Shown: positions 51,358-64,000 of the stretch, piece by piece
How the letters are laid out: each line of letters begins with the position of its first letter
Position numbering within the stretch: position 1 is the stretch's first letter
DNA from: Oscheius onirici
Lineage: Eukaryota; Nematoda; Chromadorea; Rhabditida; Rhabditidae
Length of the DNA stretch: 64,000 nt
NCBI GenBank assembly: GCA_932521025.1
Contig: OW051472.1
Coordinates: 8,556,001 to 8,620,000, forward strand
Direction: 5' to 3'
Made by a program: the position numbers and the translations under genes
The notes under the pieces: generated by a model
The model's database searches: none
Seen by the model: only the letters and a program-made list of their open reading frames with translations
What the model was told of the DNA's origin: nothing

Positions 51358-53834
51358 ATCAATGAACAAAAATTACGGTTGGACTTTTCCCCCTTTTGAA
51401 CTGGAGGAAGTCTTCTTTTTGTGCCATCACACACAGATTCAAATGTCATAGATCTTAATAAACCTATTGAGTCTGACAGTTTGCTACGACTGACGAGATT
51501 TGATCCAAGATGAAGTTTGACAGAGATTCTGTGGCCTTGTTTGGCAATTGAGTCCGTGAAGATCGAGATCGAGAATCGAGAGTAAAATTTAAATAAAAGC
51601 GAGTTAGCTCCTACTGATTCAAATATTTTCGACTTTCTCATAGATATTTTTGGAGTTTCAACAAAACTATGTGAACAGCCACGAAGATAGTTCAGAGACG
51701 ATAGAGAAGACGACATTCTGTCGGTCTGTTCTCGAGACTTATTGGCCATTGGTTCGGGTCATAAATGGCTAGGATAATGCGACGCGAGAATGACGTCTGT
51801 TCACGGCTCCTTCGCCTCTAGAATCAGTTCTTTCAGAGAGCCGTTCGGCAGTCTGTTGGAAGTCATTTAGCCTAGAGAGTTGTTCCAAAGTAGGGGGAGG
51901 GATCGATAGGCGACGTCGGGGCTGAGGGGCGCGTCATCTCGCCTTCAGACTCAGTCTGACCTTTCCTCAAAGGATCATCCTTATTCTAATCCCTCCAGGT
52001 GATAACAGCTGTTCTCTCTCTCTCTCTCTCTCGCTTGACGGAACTAATGAACCTCCCTCTCATTCGCTCTGAATAGCAGTTCGGATACTAATAGAAGTAG
52101 GCGGCTGTCTCTCTCTCCCTCTCTCTCCAGAATAAGCTCTTCCGTCCCACTTGGATCTTACGAACTCGGCTCCCCCCAATCGAATCATCCATGAATTGCT
52201 GATATTCCATCTTCACACCCACGAACCTTTTTTTCCAGAGCCACATCTGCTCAATAAACCCTCCTCATCTCTCACTTGTTTGTCCAAGATTCTCCTCGCT
52301 TTTTTGGTTCCTTCATCCAATAACGTTATGGGCCCCCGAGGCTACTGCCGACGAGCAAATCAGCTGATTGACTTACTTCATAGAGTGTAAAGATTAGAGA
52401 GACTCATTACCATGGACGTCGTGAGCGACAGCTTGGACAATTTGACTACTTTTCGAGGATGTTCACTCTCGAAGAATGCTCATCAATCATAAACCTGAGA
52501 GGACAGCTGCGTTCCCTCCTCAGTTTTACAGCTGGTTCAGATGGACTCTCTGTTCCTCTTTTCCCTTGATTTGGGGTCATCTAGAGAGTCATTTGATCCC
52601 TCTTGAGCACGAGAGAGACGGTTTGTTTGTAGTGTCCAGATCGATGACCTCCACAACAAGTCGTCTGCTCTCTAGTCTCACAGCTGACTCTCATTATCCG
52701 AAAGATTCCGTCGGGGGCTCATGTTCTCTCTGTGCACGGGCCAATTCCCTTTTAATCGTGGTCCCTCGTTTCTCCCAAAGGGCAATCGAAGTCTCTCTCT
52801 CTGTCTTAACATATGTCTCCCGTTTATTCTGTGATTCACTCTCATTTTTGTGGTTTCTGCTATCTCGATTGTATAAAGACTTGCAGCCACTTCCTCACTC
52901 ACCCACGCTAATTAACATCTGGTATCAGTCACCAGTACAATTTTTGGTCTCCTTGGTGACGGCTCACTACAATTAGATCTATCACTCTTTTGTCTATCTC
53001 TCTCTCGGACATCATGATCGAAACGGTAGGTCCTCTTCGCATGACTCTCAGTATGAGATGATGACAGACTGTTATGTTTGAGAGAATTTACATCTTGTTG
53101 TCGCTCCTTTTTCAAATCAGTTCTGAGAGCTAGCTTAGACAGAGTACTTGACCCGTTCCAGTGACATTCTATTTTCTTGGAAATTCGTCGTGAATCCATT
53201 CTGATTCATGGTGTATAAGTCAACAGCATCATCTCTTTGTGCCTCTCTAGAATTTCTTTCAGTCTATTCGAAATTACTCAGCCCAGAATTGTCCTGTGGT
53301 CATCAACGGACTGCTCCTAGTGCAAACATCTTTCACAACAGCAGTTATGCTGCTTCTTGACTGTTTGCTCAATTCCTCGCCTCTGACGATTTTTTGGCTG
53401 GAAACGATAGCCTGCGGTCGGAGAGTACCCTTCGAATGATACTCGAACACCTCGTACTCGTTTCAAAACTTGTGCGCTTTCTGTAACAGTCTGTCTCCAC
53501 TTTGTGTCCCCAAACTTTTGTGCGTGACAAGAACGAGAGACTGTTGACTCAAGACTGGTAGTATCCCCTTTTCCACGTGCCGTATGCGGTGGCTCTTTCA
53601 ACTTCCCAGTCTTCTAACTATCCCTCCTGGCCTAATTGACGAAAGCCAAGTGAGTATAAAAATTCAAAGTTTTTCAAATTTTAAAAAACTCAATTAATAA
53701 AGGCTTTCGAAACAGCCATTTGCGATACTTCCACGACAGTTAGCTGTTACGATAAAAACAGCTCCAAATATTCTTTTTGTTTGTTCTCAGAGCCTGAATA
53801 ATTTGCCGTCTTGCAGAGCGTGAAATGTGAAGAG
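51358..53834. other. Intergenic region between FAM43-like and patched-related genes
   Basis: No gene found. A (CT)10 tract lies at 52013-52032 and a similar impure CT tract at 52108-52130. The 3' half should hold the promoter of the patched-related gene. Confidence 0.45.
52013..52032. repeat. (CT)10 microsatellite
   Basis: Perfect CT dinucleotide run of 20 bases in intergenic DNA, followed about 75 bp later by an impure CT-rich tract. Confidence 0.9.
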
Positions 53835-56800
53835 ATGACGGAGGAGACGGCCGAAGGATGCTCGAAGGACCAGAAGGAGGCCGAGATGAAAAGTCTCGTG
53901 CCGGCCATTCCACGTCTCAATCTCGACAATTGTGAAGAAGAAGGTGCCCCTCCAGGACCCAAAAGTAAGAAATTTTTCTTCTCCTAGACATCAACTTTTT
54001 CAGAGAAATCACGAAGAAAATTGATGTCGCTGTGGGGCTACTTCACTCTCCGCGGCTTCTTCAATCTCATAGGACGGACAGTCGGAGCTAATCCAGCCGC
54101 CTATCTCGTCGTCGCCTTTCTCGTCGCCCTCAGTGCCAGCGGAATGTACAAGATGGTCATGAAGGACCGGATTCGAGACGGCTACACCCCGGTCAATGCT
54201 CCGAGTCGCTACGAGACGGACGTCATTCGCGAGTTCTGGAATTCTACTGGTAGGTTTTTGTGTTTTCTGCAAGAGTGTAGTACGAGCAAACAAGAGACTG
54301 TTCCGTTTACAGGTGACCCAATGATGACAATTGCTCTGGTACTGGCACGCGACGGCGGTTCTCTTCTTCGAAAAGATCTGATGGACGAGACGGAACAAGT
54401 TATCAAATATCTCGGCAGCAACTTTACAACTGAACACGACGGCGTCACTCTCAGGTACCGATGTCGATAGTTCAATTGAACAAAATTTTTAGGTTTTCGG
54501 AGATGTGTAAGCCGTACTGTAACATGAACAAGGTCTTCGAGATCTTCAAGGGCGGCTTTGATAAGGCCTACAAGCTGGCCAGCGAGAACAAAAGTCTACC
54601 GGCCAATCTGGAGTTAAATTATCCTGTGGCGGATGTCTCCGGATTCTCGGTTCATCTCGACAGATCTCTGTTCGGAGTACGACTACAAGAAGAGGGAAAG
54701 AACTACACGAGCATCGAGTCCAAGATCACAAACATGGATTACGTGAAAGTGTTGCTCTTCATGTTCCGCGGTGACAAGGGAGACAAGTTGAGAGAGGTTA
54801 GTCTTCAATCCGCCTTGAAACTGACCTATTTTGAAGGCTCAATTTTCTACCTGGGAGTTGGCAGCTTACGATTGGAGTCTGAATCAGTACAACAGCGACA
54901 AAATCGAGCTGCAAATTGTCGGAACGGACATTTTGGACGCGGAGATGATCAGAGACGGTCGTCGGATGACTCCCTTCTTCGCTGCCGGCTTCGCCTTCAT
55001 GATCAGTTTCGTCAGCATCTGCGTGTACGGAAGTGCCGTCTACTACAATTCTGTCGATCGAGGAAAGATGTAAGTCTGTCTTTCTGTTTAAAAAGAAAGC
55101 AAAATTTCTAGTCTTGTTGGTGTCGGGGCGACGCTCTGTCCAATCCTTGCCATTGCCTCAACCTACGGAATCGTGTCCTATCTCGGCTGTCGAGTCAACT
55201 CCTTCATGCTAGTGATGCCCTTTCTTATCATGGGAATCGGAGTCGACGACTCTTTTCTGATGATCCACTCGTGGCAGAGGATGAGCCGTTACGGATATAC
55301 GGTATCGGAACGCATGGGAATGGTCTACGAAGAGGCCGGACCTTCTATCACCATCACATCGCTGACGAATTTTCTTTCATTCGGAATTGGCGCTCTTACT
55401 CCCACTCCAGGTACTTTTTTAACTTAATTTTAACAAAAAAATGGTTATAGAGATTCGTCTGTTCTGTTTCGCCACAGCCTTGGCCATGTCTCTGACCTAC
55501 ATCTTCCAAATTGTGCTCTTCGGACCCGTCCTGGCCATAGCGACCCGTTACGAACACGAGAATACGGAGGAGAGTAAAGACGAGACTCCGTCGACGAGTG
55601 GCTGGAGAGCTGCTGTGGACAGCTGCTCAAAGAATGTCCTACGCGTCTACTGTCGTCTGATCGGACATCGAGCCTTCACCGTCAGCATTGTGGCTCTGAC
55701 CTGTGTCTACTGGTACTTTGGCGTCCTCGGCGTGATGAACTTCAAAACACGTCTGGATGCCGTCAAAATTCTGCCGAAGAACTCGCCTCTACAGAAGCCA
55801 AATCACATCTTGACGGACATTGTCTGGTCCGAGTATCATCCCGTCACCATTCTCATCAATAAGCCATTCGACTTGTCCAGTCGGAATCAGACGAGTCGTT
55901 TCTGGCAGATGATTGACGAATTCGAAGCGCTGCCTCATGCCAAAGTGAACACGTCATCGTTGATCTGGCTCCGTGACTACATTCACTTTTCCTACTACGG
56001 AGAGCCATACGACCTGATGGCCAGTCTGTTTGGAATCAAGTCGGACCGCAACGATCCCATCATTGATCCGTTCCAAGCCAATTTGTCAAATATCAAACTG
56101 AACGCCTTTCTACGATCGCCCTTCTACCAACACTGGAAGACTTTTATGAAGCTCAAAAACAGCAGGTTACATTTCTTTTCTACCAAATCATAATAACAAT
56201 TTACAGCGAGGGACCTCTGATTGAACGGTTCTGGGTCAATGTGGCCTATGAGAATACGTCCAGCTGGGAGACAAGGATCGACTTGATGTGCGAATGGCGC
56301 GATGTAGCTGCCAAGTATCCGGATCTGAACGCTACAGTATGGGAACCGAATGGAATGTTTGTCGATCAGATGTTGAGTCTGAAGACGGTAGCAATGCAGG
56401 TATTTGTTCTCTTGAAATATGCCTAGAAAAACTTTTCAGACTATCATCCTGACTCTGATCTGTATGGCTTGTGTCTGTGCCATCTTCATCCCGAATCCCG
56501 TAGCTGTCCTGTCCGCTTCCATAGCAATCGCCTCGATCTCGCTCGGAGTCATGGGATTCCTCTCCTGGTGGTCCTTTGACTTGGATCCCGTCGTGATGGC
56601 TGCCGTCTTGATGACGATCGGACTGTCGGTCGATTTCATAGCCCATGTGGCCTATCATTACCAGCTGACGAATAAGAAGATTATTAGGAATGGAAAAGTA
56701 GTCAAATTGCCGGTCAGAGGTCCACAAGAGAAATTGGAACACACGCTGGAGGCAGTCGGCTGGCCCATGATTCAAGCTGGCGTCTCTACCATCTGCTGCA

Positions 56801-57076
56801 TTTTGCCTCTACTCGGATTGGCGGTTAGATTCTTCTGCATTTAAATCACAGAAAAATAATTTTCAGAGCTACTCTCCGTCTGTCTTTGTGGCTTCAATCT
56901 TTCTGGTAGTCTCATGGGGAGCAGTTCACGGTCTGGTAATTCTTCCGTCCTTCTTGGCCTGTCTGCCCGACTGTCTCACCGAAGCCAACTGCTACAGAAC
57001 TTTCCTCTCTACGTCTTCTGAGAAGAGCTGTCGCTACGCGGGTCCGGGATCAGATGACGAAGACGACGAGCCATAG
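53835..57076 (+). CDS. Patched-related (PTR) sterol-sensing-domain transmembrane protein
   Basis: Start at 53835 ([18 protein letters not shown]); the frame is open a little further upstream to an acceptor TCTTGCAG. TM1 is [19 protein letters not shown] large extracellular loop follows with paired Cys ([10 protein letters not shown]), as in PTR proteins. The sterol-sensing block includes [53 protein letters not shown] and [17 protein letters not shown], where GVDDSF and TP are the conserved RND-type motifs. The second half repeats the plan with [18 protein letters not shown], the GxSVDF counterpart of GVDD. The tail is acidic (SDDEDDEP). Introns are short. PTR proteins act in cuticle and membrane trafficking in nematodes. 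It looks intact. Confidence 0.92.
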
Positions 57077-57360
57077 ACCTCTCTCTTTTTACCAATCCCC
57101 TATTCTCTCTCTCCAGATTCGGGTCCCTTTCTAGTCTCCAAATTGTCTTGTGCAATATCTTTTCTGCTGGTGAAGACTATAAATCGTGTACATTTTTGAG
57201 AGTAAGCAATATTTATGTATAGTATCTGAAGAAATGTACAAAGAAAAAAAGACCCGTAAACGGAGAAAAGTGGTCCTAGAAACGGGGAGAAACTACAAAA
57301 CCGTAGACAGAAAAGGTAGCAGATGACTAGATTCAATGGGGGACATTTTGTAGTTTTTTC

Positions 57361-60300
57361 CTAGTTCCATCCGTTGTGTTGATTGACAGTCGCATCGGCT
57401 CCTAACTGATGGTAGCTGCTACCCGTCGTCGTGTCGAAGGTAGTATTCGCAGAGTGATAATCCTGAAAGATTGGCTTTTTACAGAAACTCTCTCGAAAAC
57501 TGACAGATGTGAAGGTGTGCTGCATATAATGCCCAGAATATTGTAACCTTTCCATCATGGGAGGAAGAGCCGTCTGGGCTTCGATCTGTCCGAGAAGAGC
57601 TCCATTACTCCAGTCGGGATATCGCTCTCCGTAAGGAGGAGAGTGTTGTTGGAAACTGGAGGCTCCGAGCTGAAAGCAAAGAAATGAAAATGTGAGAGTG
57701 AGTAAACTGACTGAATTTGTGTAATTTGGAGAGGCTGTCTTGTGACTCGAACTGCTTTCACTGTGAGGAGAGTCGATGGTTGTATTTGCTGAGGTGAGCA
57801 GTGGTCGAGCCATTTGGAAGCTCTCCGGCGGAGTGGAAGTTCCATCGGAATGGGGAGGTGTCAGGGGATGAGTCTGGCCGGCTCGTCTCTTCTGAGCAAC
57901 TCTCTGAAAGAATTCCTTGATAATTAACTCGAAATGAACTACCTTGACATTTCTGGCAGTCATATTGACCCTTGGTTTTGTCTCCGGAAGAGGGACACTG
58001 TGGTCAGCTGCCTTTTTCGCTTCCAGCATCTCGAGAATCTCCTCCAATTCCATCTCTCTCGCCACACTCATCGGCGTATTGTCTTTTTGGTCAGATATTT
58101 CCAGACTGGCTCCGCCATCTATCAAAAGCTTGACTGCTCTCTTCATACCGGCAGTAACGGCCAGAAGGAGAGGAGTCGCATCCTAAAGAAGAATTAGATT
58201 TGATTGGAAATTATGATACCTCAAGATCTTGAGCATCCCTGTTCACTTGCTTCTCCAGAAGAAACTCGATCATTTTGACATTTTCACACTGGGCGGCATA
58301 GTGAAGAGCCGATCGACCACGATAAGTTCTCGCCCCCTTGTCTCCCTGATGGTTGGGATCAGCTCCAGCTTCAACGATCATCCTCGCCACGGAAACGTTG
58401 AAAGGATTGAAGATAGCACAGACCATCAGAGGAGTTCTTCCATTCAAATCCAACTCGTTTATGTCCTTCTTGACCTTGTCGTGCTTCAGCAGTTCCCTAG
58501 CCAGCTCAATGTCTCCGTTATGGGCAGCATGGTGAAGAGGCGTCGACTCATTCTTGTTCATTTTGACGGGACAAGCTCCCAGCGCGATCAGCTTCTTGAC
58601 GAGATCAACTCGTCCAGCTCGGGCGCAGTAGAAGAGCGGAGTTTCCAACTCATCCTCATCTTGGACATCGAGATAGGCACCGGCGCTGAAGAGCGCATCC
58701 ATGTCGGAGAGAATGTCTTCAGTCGATTTCAGTCTGTTTCTGACCAAGACGAGCAGAGGAGTCCAGCCACATCTGCCCTGTTTTGCATTGACGAGAGTCT
58801 GGTCAACTGGCGTCGGAATGGGATCTTTGGAAGCAGCAGCATCGTGAAGAGGAGAGTAATCCGGATATTGGGGTCGAACTGGCGGTTTGTTGAACACTCT
58901 GAAAGAGATTTTAGTCGCATATTTGAATTGCACTTACTGTGGAACTTGGACTTGATAAGGTCCATTGAACGCCGGAAACCCATGATGCATCATACCGTCG
59001 AGACGACTTCTCTTGATTGAATTGCTTAAGAGATTCGGATCCGAGATATCCCTTGGCAATTGATACCTGTACATATCCGAAGATGTGTAGAGACTAGTCA
59101 AACTGCTATGAATACTGTGCTGAGCCTGTTGGGATTGCATCATTTTGTCTGAAAACAGATTCTTTGTGTCAATTTTTTTTTGCACGAGATGCCAAACATC
59201 CCGCAGATAACAAAGGGTTACGGTACTTACACTGCTGCTCGGAGGGAGGGTTCCAGGTGACAGCTCGGATCATTCGTCTTTTCCTGCTTCTCTCCTTGTT
59301 TACAGTTAAAACCTTCATGACAGAGAGAGCCATAACAGCAAAAACTCCAACCCCAAGTAGACAGACGAGGAAGAAGTTGGTCGAATTGACAGCCGAAGGG
59401 GGCTCAGCAGTTCGAGCTTCTACTTCCAGAACTCTCAGACCGAGCTTGTCAAGATCCTGAAAACCGGTTTTAGGAGGTTCCCATGCTTGTTTGGATAATT
59501 GAAAACTGCCAAATGACTTGGTTTATGGGATCAGCTAACAAAAGAGTCAATCTTGGGAGAAAAAAACCTGACTAAAATGACAACACGGGCGGTGTAATGG
59601 CATAATATTCACCTTTTTGGCTGCTGCTCTCCCCAGAAATGAGACAACAGTGTCTACGCTACTGAAGCAGTCCTTCTCGCAATTTGTCACGTCGATGGTC
59701 AGCCAGACGAGAACTCCCTCCTGGACATTTTCTCTTTTGACTCTCGGATGAGCCAGTTTAGAACTCTCCCGGCTGCTCCGAGGTGTAGAGATGGGAATGA
59801 AATGGACGGACAAGGCCTGAACATGAGAGTTTGAGGCGGAGCTTACTCGCTACCTACCTGATCCTTTGTTACGGGAATCCTTTCTCCCTGTTCGCCGTCT
59901 CTCCAGCGAAAGACCATTGCTCCTTCGGAGTCCTGTCGGAGACGGACTTCCGATCGAAGACCAGCGCTCAAGATCATCAGGAAAGAGTTGAGTCGAGGGA
60001 TAAACTCCTCGGGAGTCGTCTGGAGGACCATGACCACATGTCCGGAGAGCTGAAAACAATTTTTGAGATTATATTGAATGAAAACTGCTCACAATTCTCG
60101 ACTCTTGGGTATTTTCACGACTTGGGACCTGAGGGGACATAAGAAGCTGCTGCAAAAGCGAGAATGTGTCTCAAAGGACAGTGTCTATTTCGCTTTAGCA
60201 TACTAATGAGTGCGCAATAAAAGCAACAAAAATGCACTGACCGTGGTGTCAATAGTCTCTTCACAGTCTCCTCCATCGAATCCACAAGCGCTGTTGTTGC

Positions 60301-63176
60301 ACTCCGAGTCACAGAAGCCATTGCCGAATCGCTTCAGACAGTGGTCGGCAATCTGACAGGTAGAGTTGGCGCCATCGCAGTCGAATCCATCAAACAGACA
60401 TTCCTCATTGTTGCACATCTGAATACATTTTGTTCTTATGTTTCAGAAGAAACTACCGAATCACATGTACCGTCTCTAAAGGCTCGAGAGCAGAAGGCGG
60501 CCTGAGGACACTTGGCATAGGGAGTCGCTTTAGCCGAGCAGTCACCACCATCAAAGCCACAGGCAAAATGGTTACATTCCTGGTTGCAGACACCATTTCC
60601 AGCCAGTATTGGACAGTTCATCTTCAGACATCTTCTCGTCTCCGCTCTGAATTTACCATTATCACATTACTCTTTCCCAAATACCTCAATGTCTCGTTGA
60701 AATGCTCCAAGTCAATTTCGTGTTCACAGTGTCTGCCATTGAATCCCTTCTTACAGGCACAGGTGTAGTTGTCCTCTCCGTCGATGCACTGTCCTCCATT
60801 AAGACAAAGTCTAAAATGCATGCTGATCCCTCTTAACAAAGACAATATCCACTGGACAAACATCTCACCCCACAGTATACTGTCAAGTGTCTCTTCTAGG
60901 CTGTAATTAGGCCTCTTAACAGTCCCCCTTTTCATTTACATAACACCCTGTGCCTTCTTCCCGCCTAATCGACTGTCAATTATCTCTCGCGCATTCTCCC
61001 ATCGCGTGTGATCAGCGTGTGCTGCACACAGGTGGCACGCGCCGTGACAAGGCTGGGAGCGGGCCATCCCGCTGAGTTTGACCCAACTGAAATCTCTCCC
61101 CTTTCAATATTTAACAGTTTTTTTAAAGGAAAACTGTCAGTTTGTCAGCTTTTTTCCCCGAACACCTGTGTCTCCGGAGTGCACGAAGTCAATTGTCTCG
61201 GCAGCACACCTGCGAGCTGATTCACGCCGAGTGACGAGACAACAGGATATGATCGAAAAATTTCAAGAATATAGTCCCTAACAGCAAGTTTCCCTTGTGA
61301 TGGAATCAGTTATCAGACCTAATTAAGCAAGGAAAGGACTCCGCTCCCATGACCCTCGCGCAACCTGCCTTATCACTAGTTTTGACCGGGGTCGACGAGG
61401 TTTTTTGCCTCTTTCGGTCAAAACATTTAGGAGTCGGTGGTCTGTTGTCTTAGTAGTTTACAGCCATGGGAACCACACGGCGCTTGCGCAATCCGATTAG
61501 ACAACAGGTACTACTACTGTCAGGATACTCACCCTGCTCTGCAGTCGTCCACATTCTTCTCACAGTTTCTTCCAGTGAATCCAGACCGACAGTTGCATTG
61601 GTAGTCACCACCAGTCTCGACGCATTTACCATGTAGACACGGATTCAAATGACACTTGTCCGACTTTTTGGGAATAGCCAGTTCACAGTAACGACCATGT
61701 ACTCCCTGAATCTCCGTCTTAGTAAAATTGACGTGAAACTGTACCGCGGGACAGTTACAGTATCCGTCAGTGCAGTTGCCACCATTATAACAGACCAGAT
61801 TCGGACATTCGTTCAGAGGAAGTTCACACTTTTCTCCGTGGAGATGCGGCGGACAGACGCAAATGAACGAATCGTCCCTCTCAATGCAAAGAGCTCCGTT
61901 GGCACAAGTGTCCTTCTGACAGATCGGCACAATCTCATCACAATGTTTGCCTCCGAAGGCTGAAAAAAAATGAGACTTTGACCTTGATTATTCTGTACGT
62001 TTTTTGCATTCGCATCTGAATCCGCCGTCCGTGTTGACACACTGTCCGCCGTTGAAGCAGACGTTTTCCAGGGCACATTCATCGATGTCGCGTTCGCAGA
62101 AGGCTCCCTGAATTGGATTTTTGTTTACGGTGACAAAGAAACAACAACCTCGTAGCCTTCAGGACATTCACATTGAAAGTCACCAGTTGCCATTATGGAT
62201 CGACATTTACCGTTGTGACATGGCTTTTCGTAGATGCACGGATCGTAATGTTCACAGAGACGTCCTGAAAATGGGAACAGGTGAAGCTGGGATATCAGAT
62301 AAGACTCACCGACGCGGCCGGGTGGACATCGACAGAAGAAATTTCCCTCGTCGTTGGCGCAAATTCCGTTGTTCAGACAGGGATTATGGATGCAGTGGTC
62401 GGTCTTCTTCTCACACTGCTCTCCTCCGAAGCCATTGTCGCAGACACATTTGAAACTTCCCCAAGTGTTGATGCAATGACCGTGTCCCGAACAGGAGTGA
62501 GGGTGTTGACATTCGTCCACATCCAACTCACATCGAGCTCCTAAAAACAACGAGTTCGTTTACCGGAAATGACGTAAAAGAGTCGTCGATTATGCAGTCA
62601 ATCCTACGGTAACAAATCCAAAGAACAAATAGCCCCCTTTGCGTCATGGGATTACGGTAAGTCTGGACACCGGTCCGGGGGTAAGGTCAGTCGCACTTTT
62701 TTGAAACTTACCTTGGTACATTGGAGGACAGACACAACTTGGGATGGAATCGTCTCCTGGACGACAGAATCCTCCATTGCGACAGCTGAGCCGACCATCC
62801 ATTGTACAATTGCTCTGAATGAGTCTCTCTTCGAATTCGCATCTCTCTCCGAGATATCCGCTGTCACAGTCACAGAAGAAACTGCCGATCTGCAAAAAAA
62901 GTCGTGGTCACGCAATCCGTTCTTTTGAAGGTAAGCCGTGTGGCGGCTCTTTCAGGTGCGAACCCTGCGATGCGACAGCCGGATACTCACCGTGTTTCTG
63001 CAGGTTCCGTGGAGACAGGGATTCCGTCCGAGGGAGCATTCGTCCACATCGATGTCACATCTCTCTCCCTCATAATTCTGATAACAGTCACATTTTGGCT
63101 TTCCATTTGCTGTAGAGCACGTCCCATGAAGACAGTAGTCGACGGGACAGGACTCTTTGACTGAACAGTTGCTTCC
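57361..63176 (-). CDS. lin-12: Notch receptor (LIN-12/GLP-1 type), 5' end outside window
   Basis: Visible part: about 11 EGF-like repeats (63176 to about 60720), several calcium-binding ([15 protein letters not shown]). Next are three LIN-12/Notch repeats ([34 protein letters not shown]; about 60650-60240). The heterodimerisation region follows, with a furin-like S1 site RVKRE, then [22 protein letters not shown] near 59390. The RAM-like segment is [16 protein letters not shown]. About six ankyrin repeats follow ([38 protein letters not shown]). The C-terminal Ser/Pro/Thr region ends [15 protein letters not shown]. The signal peptide and any further EGF repeats lie beyond 64000 or across a long intron. 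The intron at about 60815-61535 separates EGF exons. Confidence 0.93.
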
Positions 63177-64000
63177 TGAAATGTAGCATACTTTTTTGTA
63201 AAAATACTACAGTAATCAGTAATTAGACAAGAATGCCCCCTTGTAAGGATGTGTGAGAACCGTATGTTCGTTTCAAAGTCCGTCTGACAAATTGCCGTTC
63301 CGCAAGGCCATTTTGAAGTCGACAAGAAAAGTGTGGGAACAGCTCCTCCGGGTTACGGTACTGCTTTTAAGTGACCGATTAACCCCTCGAAATCTCCAAT
63401 TAAAAGGCGCCACTAACGAGGTGAGAATCTCCCCTCGGTCGTCTCGATTAAACCGCGCCTGGCTCTGATATATGAGCTCTGTTTCGAGCCCTTTAAACCT
63501 GATTTATATCAACAGCTGGAAGGTGTACGTGACTCTTTTTGAAATCTGATTAAATCTGGAACATTTGGGAATGAAGAGGAGCCGACAGACTGGCATCAAT
63601 CACTCGGACGCGTTCAAACAAAGACAAACGGCTAGATGACCGGGTGGACCTTTGAAACAGTTCTTCCACCTGTTGTACTTGTCTCTCAATTAGTCGTAAC
63701 ATACGGTTTGCGGCGACTTTTGTAACTCGTATCTTGGCGGTCCATCGGACACGCACAGTTTGTCTGATTGTTAATTGGTGTAGTCAATGGGTGCGCCGAA
63801 AGGCTGAGAAAGTATCCATTCTATCCCTCTTCCTAGCTAGCCGCAATGACTAGCTTCTCTCTTTTGTTTTGAGCACGTAGTTGCCCAAAGATGACAACAA
63901 AGCACCCCTGTCGGCCAGCGATGAATGGAAGTTCCGTCGTGGGGGGATGAGTAAGAGACGGGGCTCCGGGCCATGATCAACTTCCTTCTGACCTCCAAAA
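63177..64000. other. Intron or upstream sequence of the Notch gene
   Basis: No EGF-type or signal-peptide exon was found. A minus-strand frame at 63550-63756 (MRVRWTAKIRVTKVAANRML..) has a good length but no splice support, so I left it out. TTACGGTA near 63354 matches a family A end but has no partner. Confidence 0.4.

Noticed and set aside
63550-63756. Minus-strand frame MRVRWTAKIRVTKVAANRML..
   Set aside because: No splice acceptor or donor in a fitting phase, no Notch-type Cys pattern, and a composition like chance frames nearby.
1-64000. CRISPR arrays, operons of bacterial type, integrons or phage
   Set aside because: No regularly spaced direct repeats; intron-bearing genes show the whole window is animal nuclear DNA.

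Overview
The window is animal nuclear DNA and almost certainly comes from a nematode. Coding sequence is broken into many exons by short introns (often 39-60 bp, most ending TTTCAG). Poly(A) signals AATAAA lie close behind stop codons. Several start codons sit a few bases after a TTTCAG that has no upstream exon, as expected for spliced-leader trans-splicing. The gene content also fits a nematode: LIN-12-type Notch, a patched-related SSD protein, a NAS-36/37-type astacin, a receptor guanylate cyclase, clustered cathepsin B genes and nematode-type PTP sequence. The genus cannot be fixed from this sequence. Gene models were built by hand, joining frames at GT..AG sites, so exon edges are predictions.

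1-12.7 kb: 3' end of a neuroligin gene with a hAT-type MITE in its last intron; two unrecognised genes; a gene with two Cys-rich zinc-binding modules and an in-frame stop; a neprilysin-like M13 peptidase with a probable one-base frameshift; an NADPH reductase; a four-TM protein; and a second two-module Cys-rich gene. 12.7-21 kb: a TAK1-like kinase followed by coiled-coil exons separated from it by a foldback repeat; a tiny lipid-anchor-type protein; a catalytically dead, frameshifted PTP relic; and an astacin with EGF, CUB and TSP1 domains. 21.4-28.5 kb: one receptor guanylate cyclase gene hosting a deleted LTR retrotransposon and several MITEs. 28.6-32.5 kb: two cathepsin B-like genes with a LINE remnant between them. 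32.5-36 kb: a second hAT-type MITE, a broken dynein intermediate chain copy and one unrecognised gene. 36.6-40.7 kb: three tandem four-TM (MARVEL-like) genes. 41.7-42.6 kb: a LINE fragment. 44.1-44.7 kb: a protamine-like RS protein. 45-50 kb: gene-poor DNA. 50-64 kb: a FAM43-like PTB protein, a patched-related protein and a Notch receptor running off the right edge.

The genes form no pathway; this is an ordinary mixed chromosomal segment. Its notable features are dense intron-resident foldback elements (at least five families, one nested in another), several decayed gene copies, very tight tail-to-tail gene ends, and a local family of two-module Cys-rich proteins that I cannot assign to a known domain.
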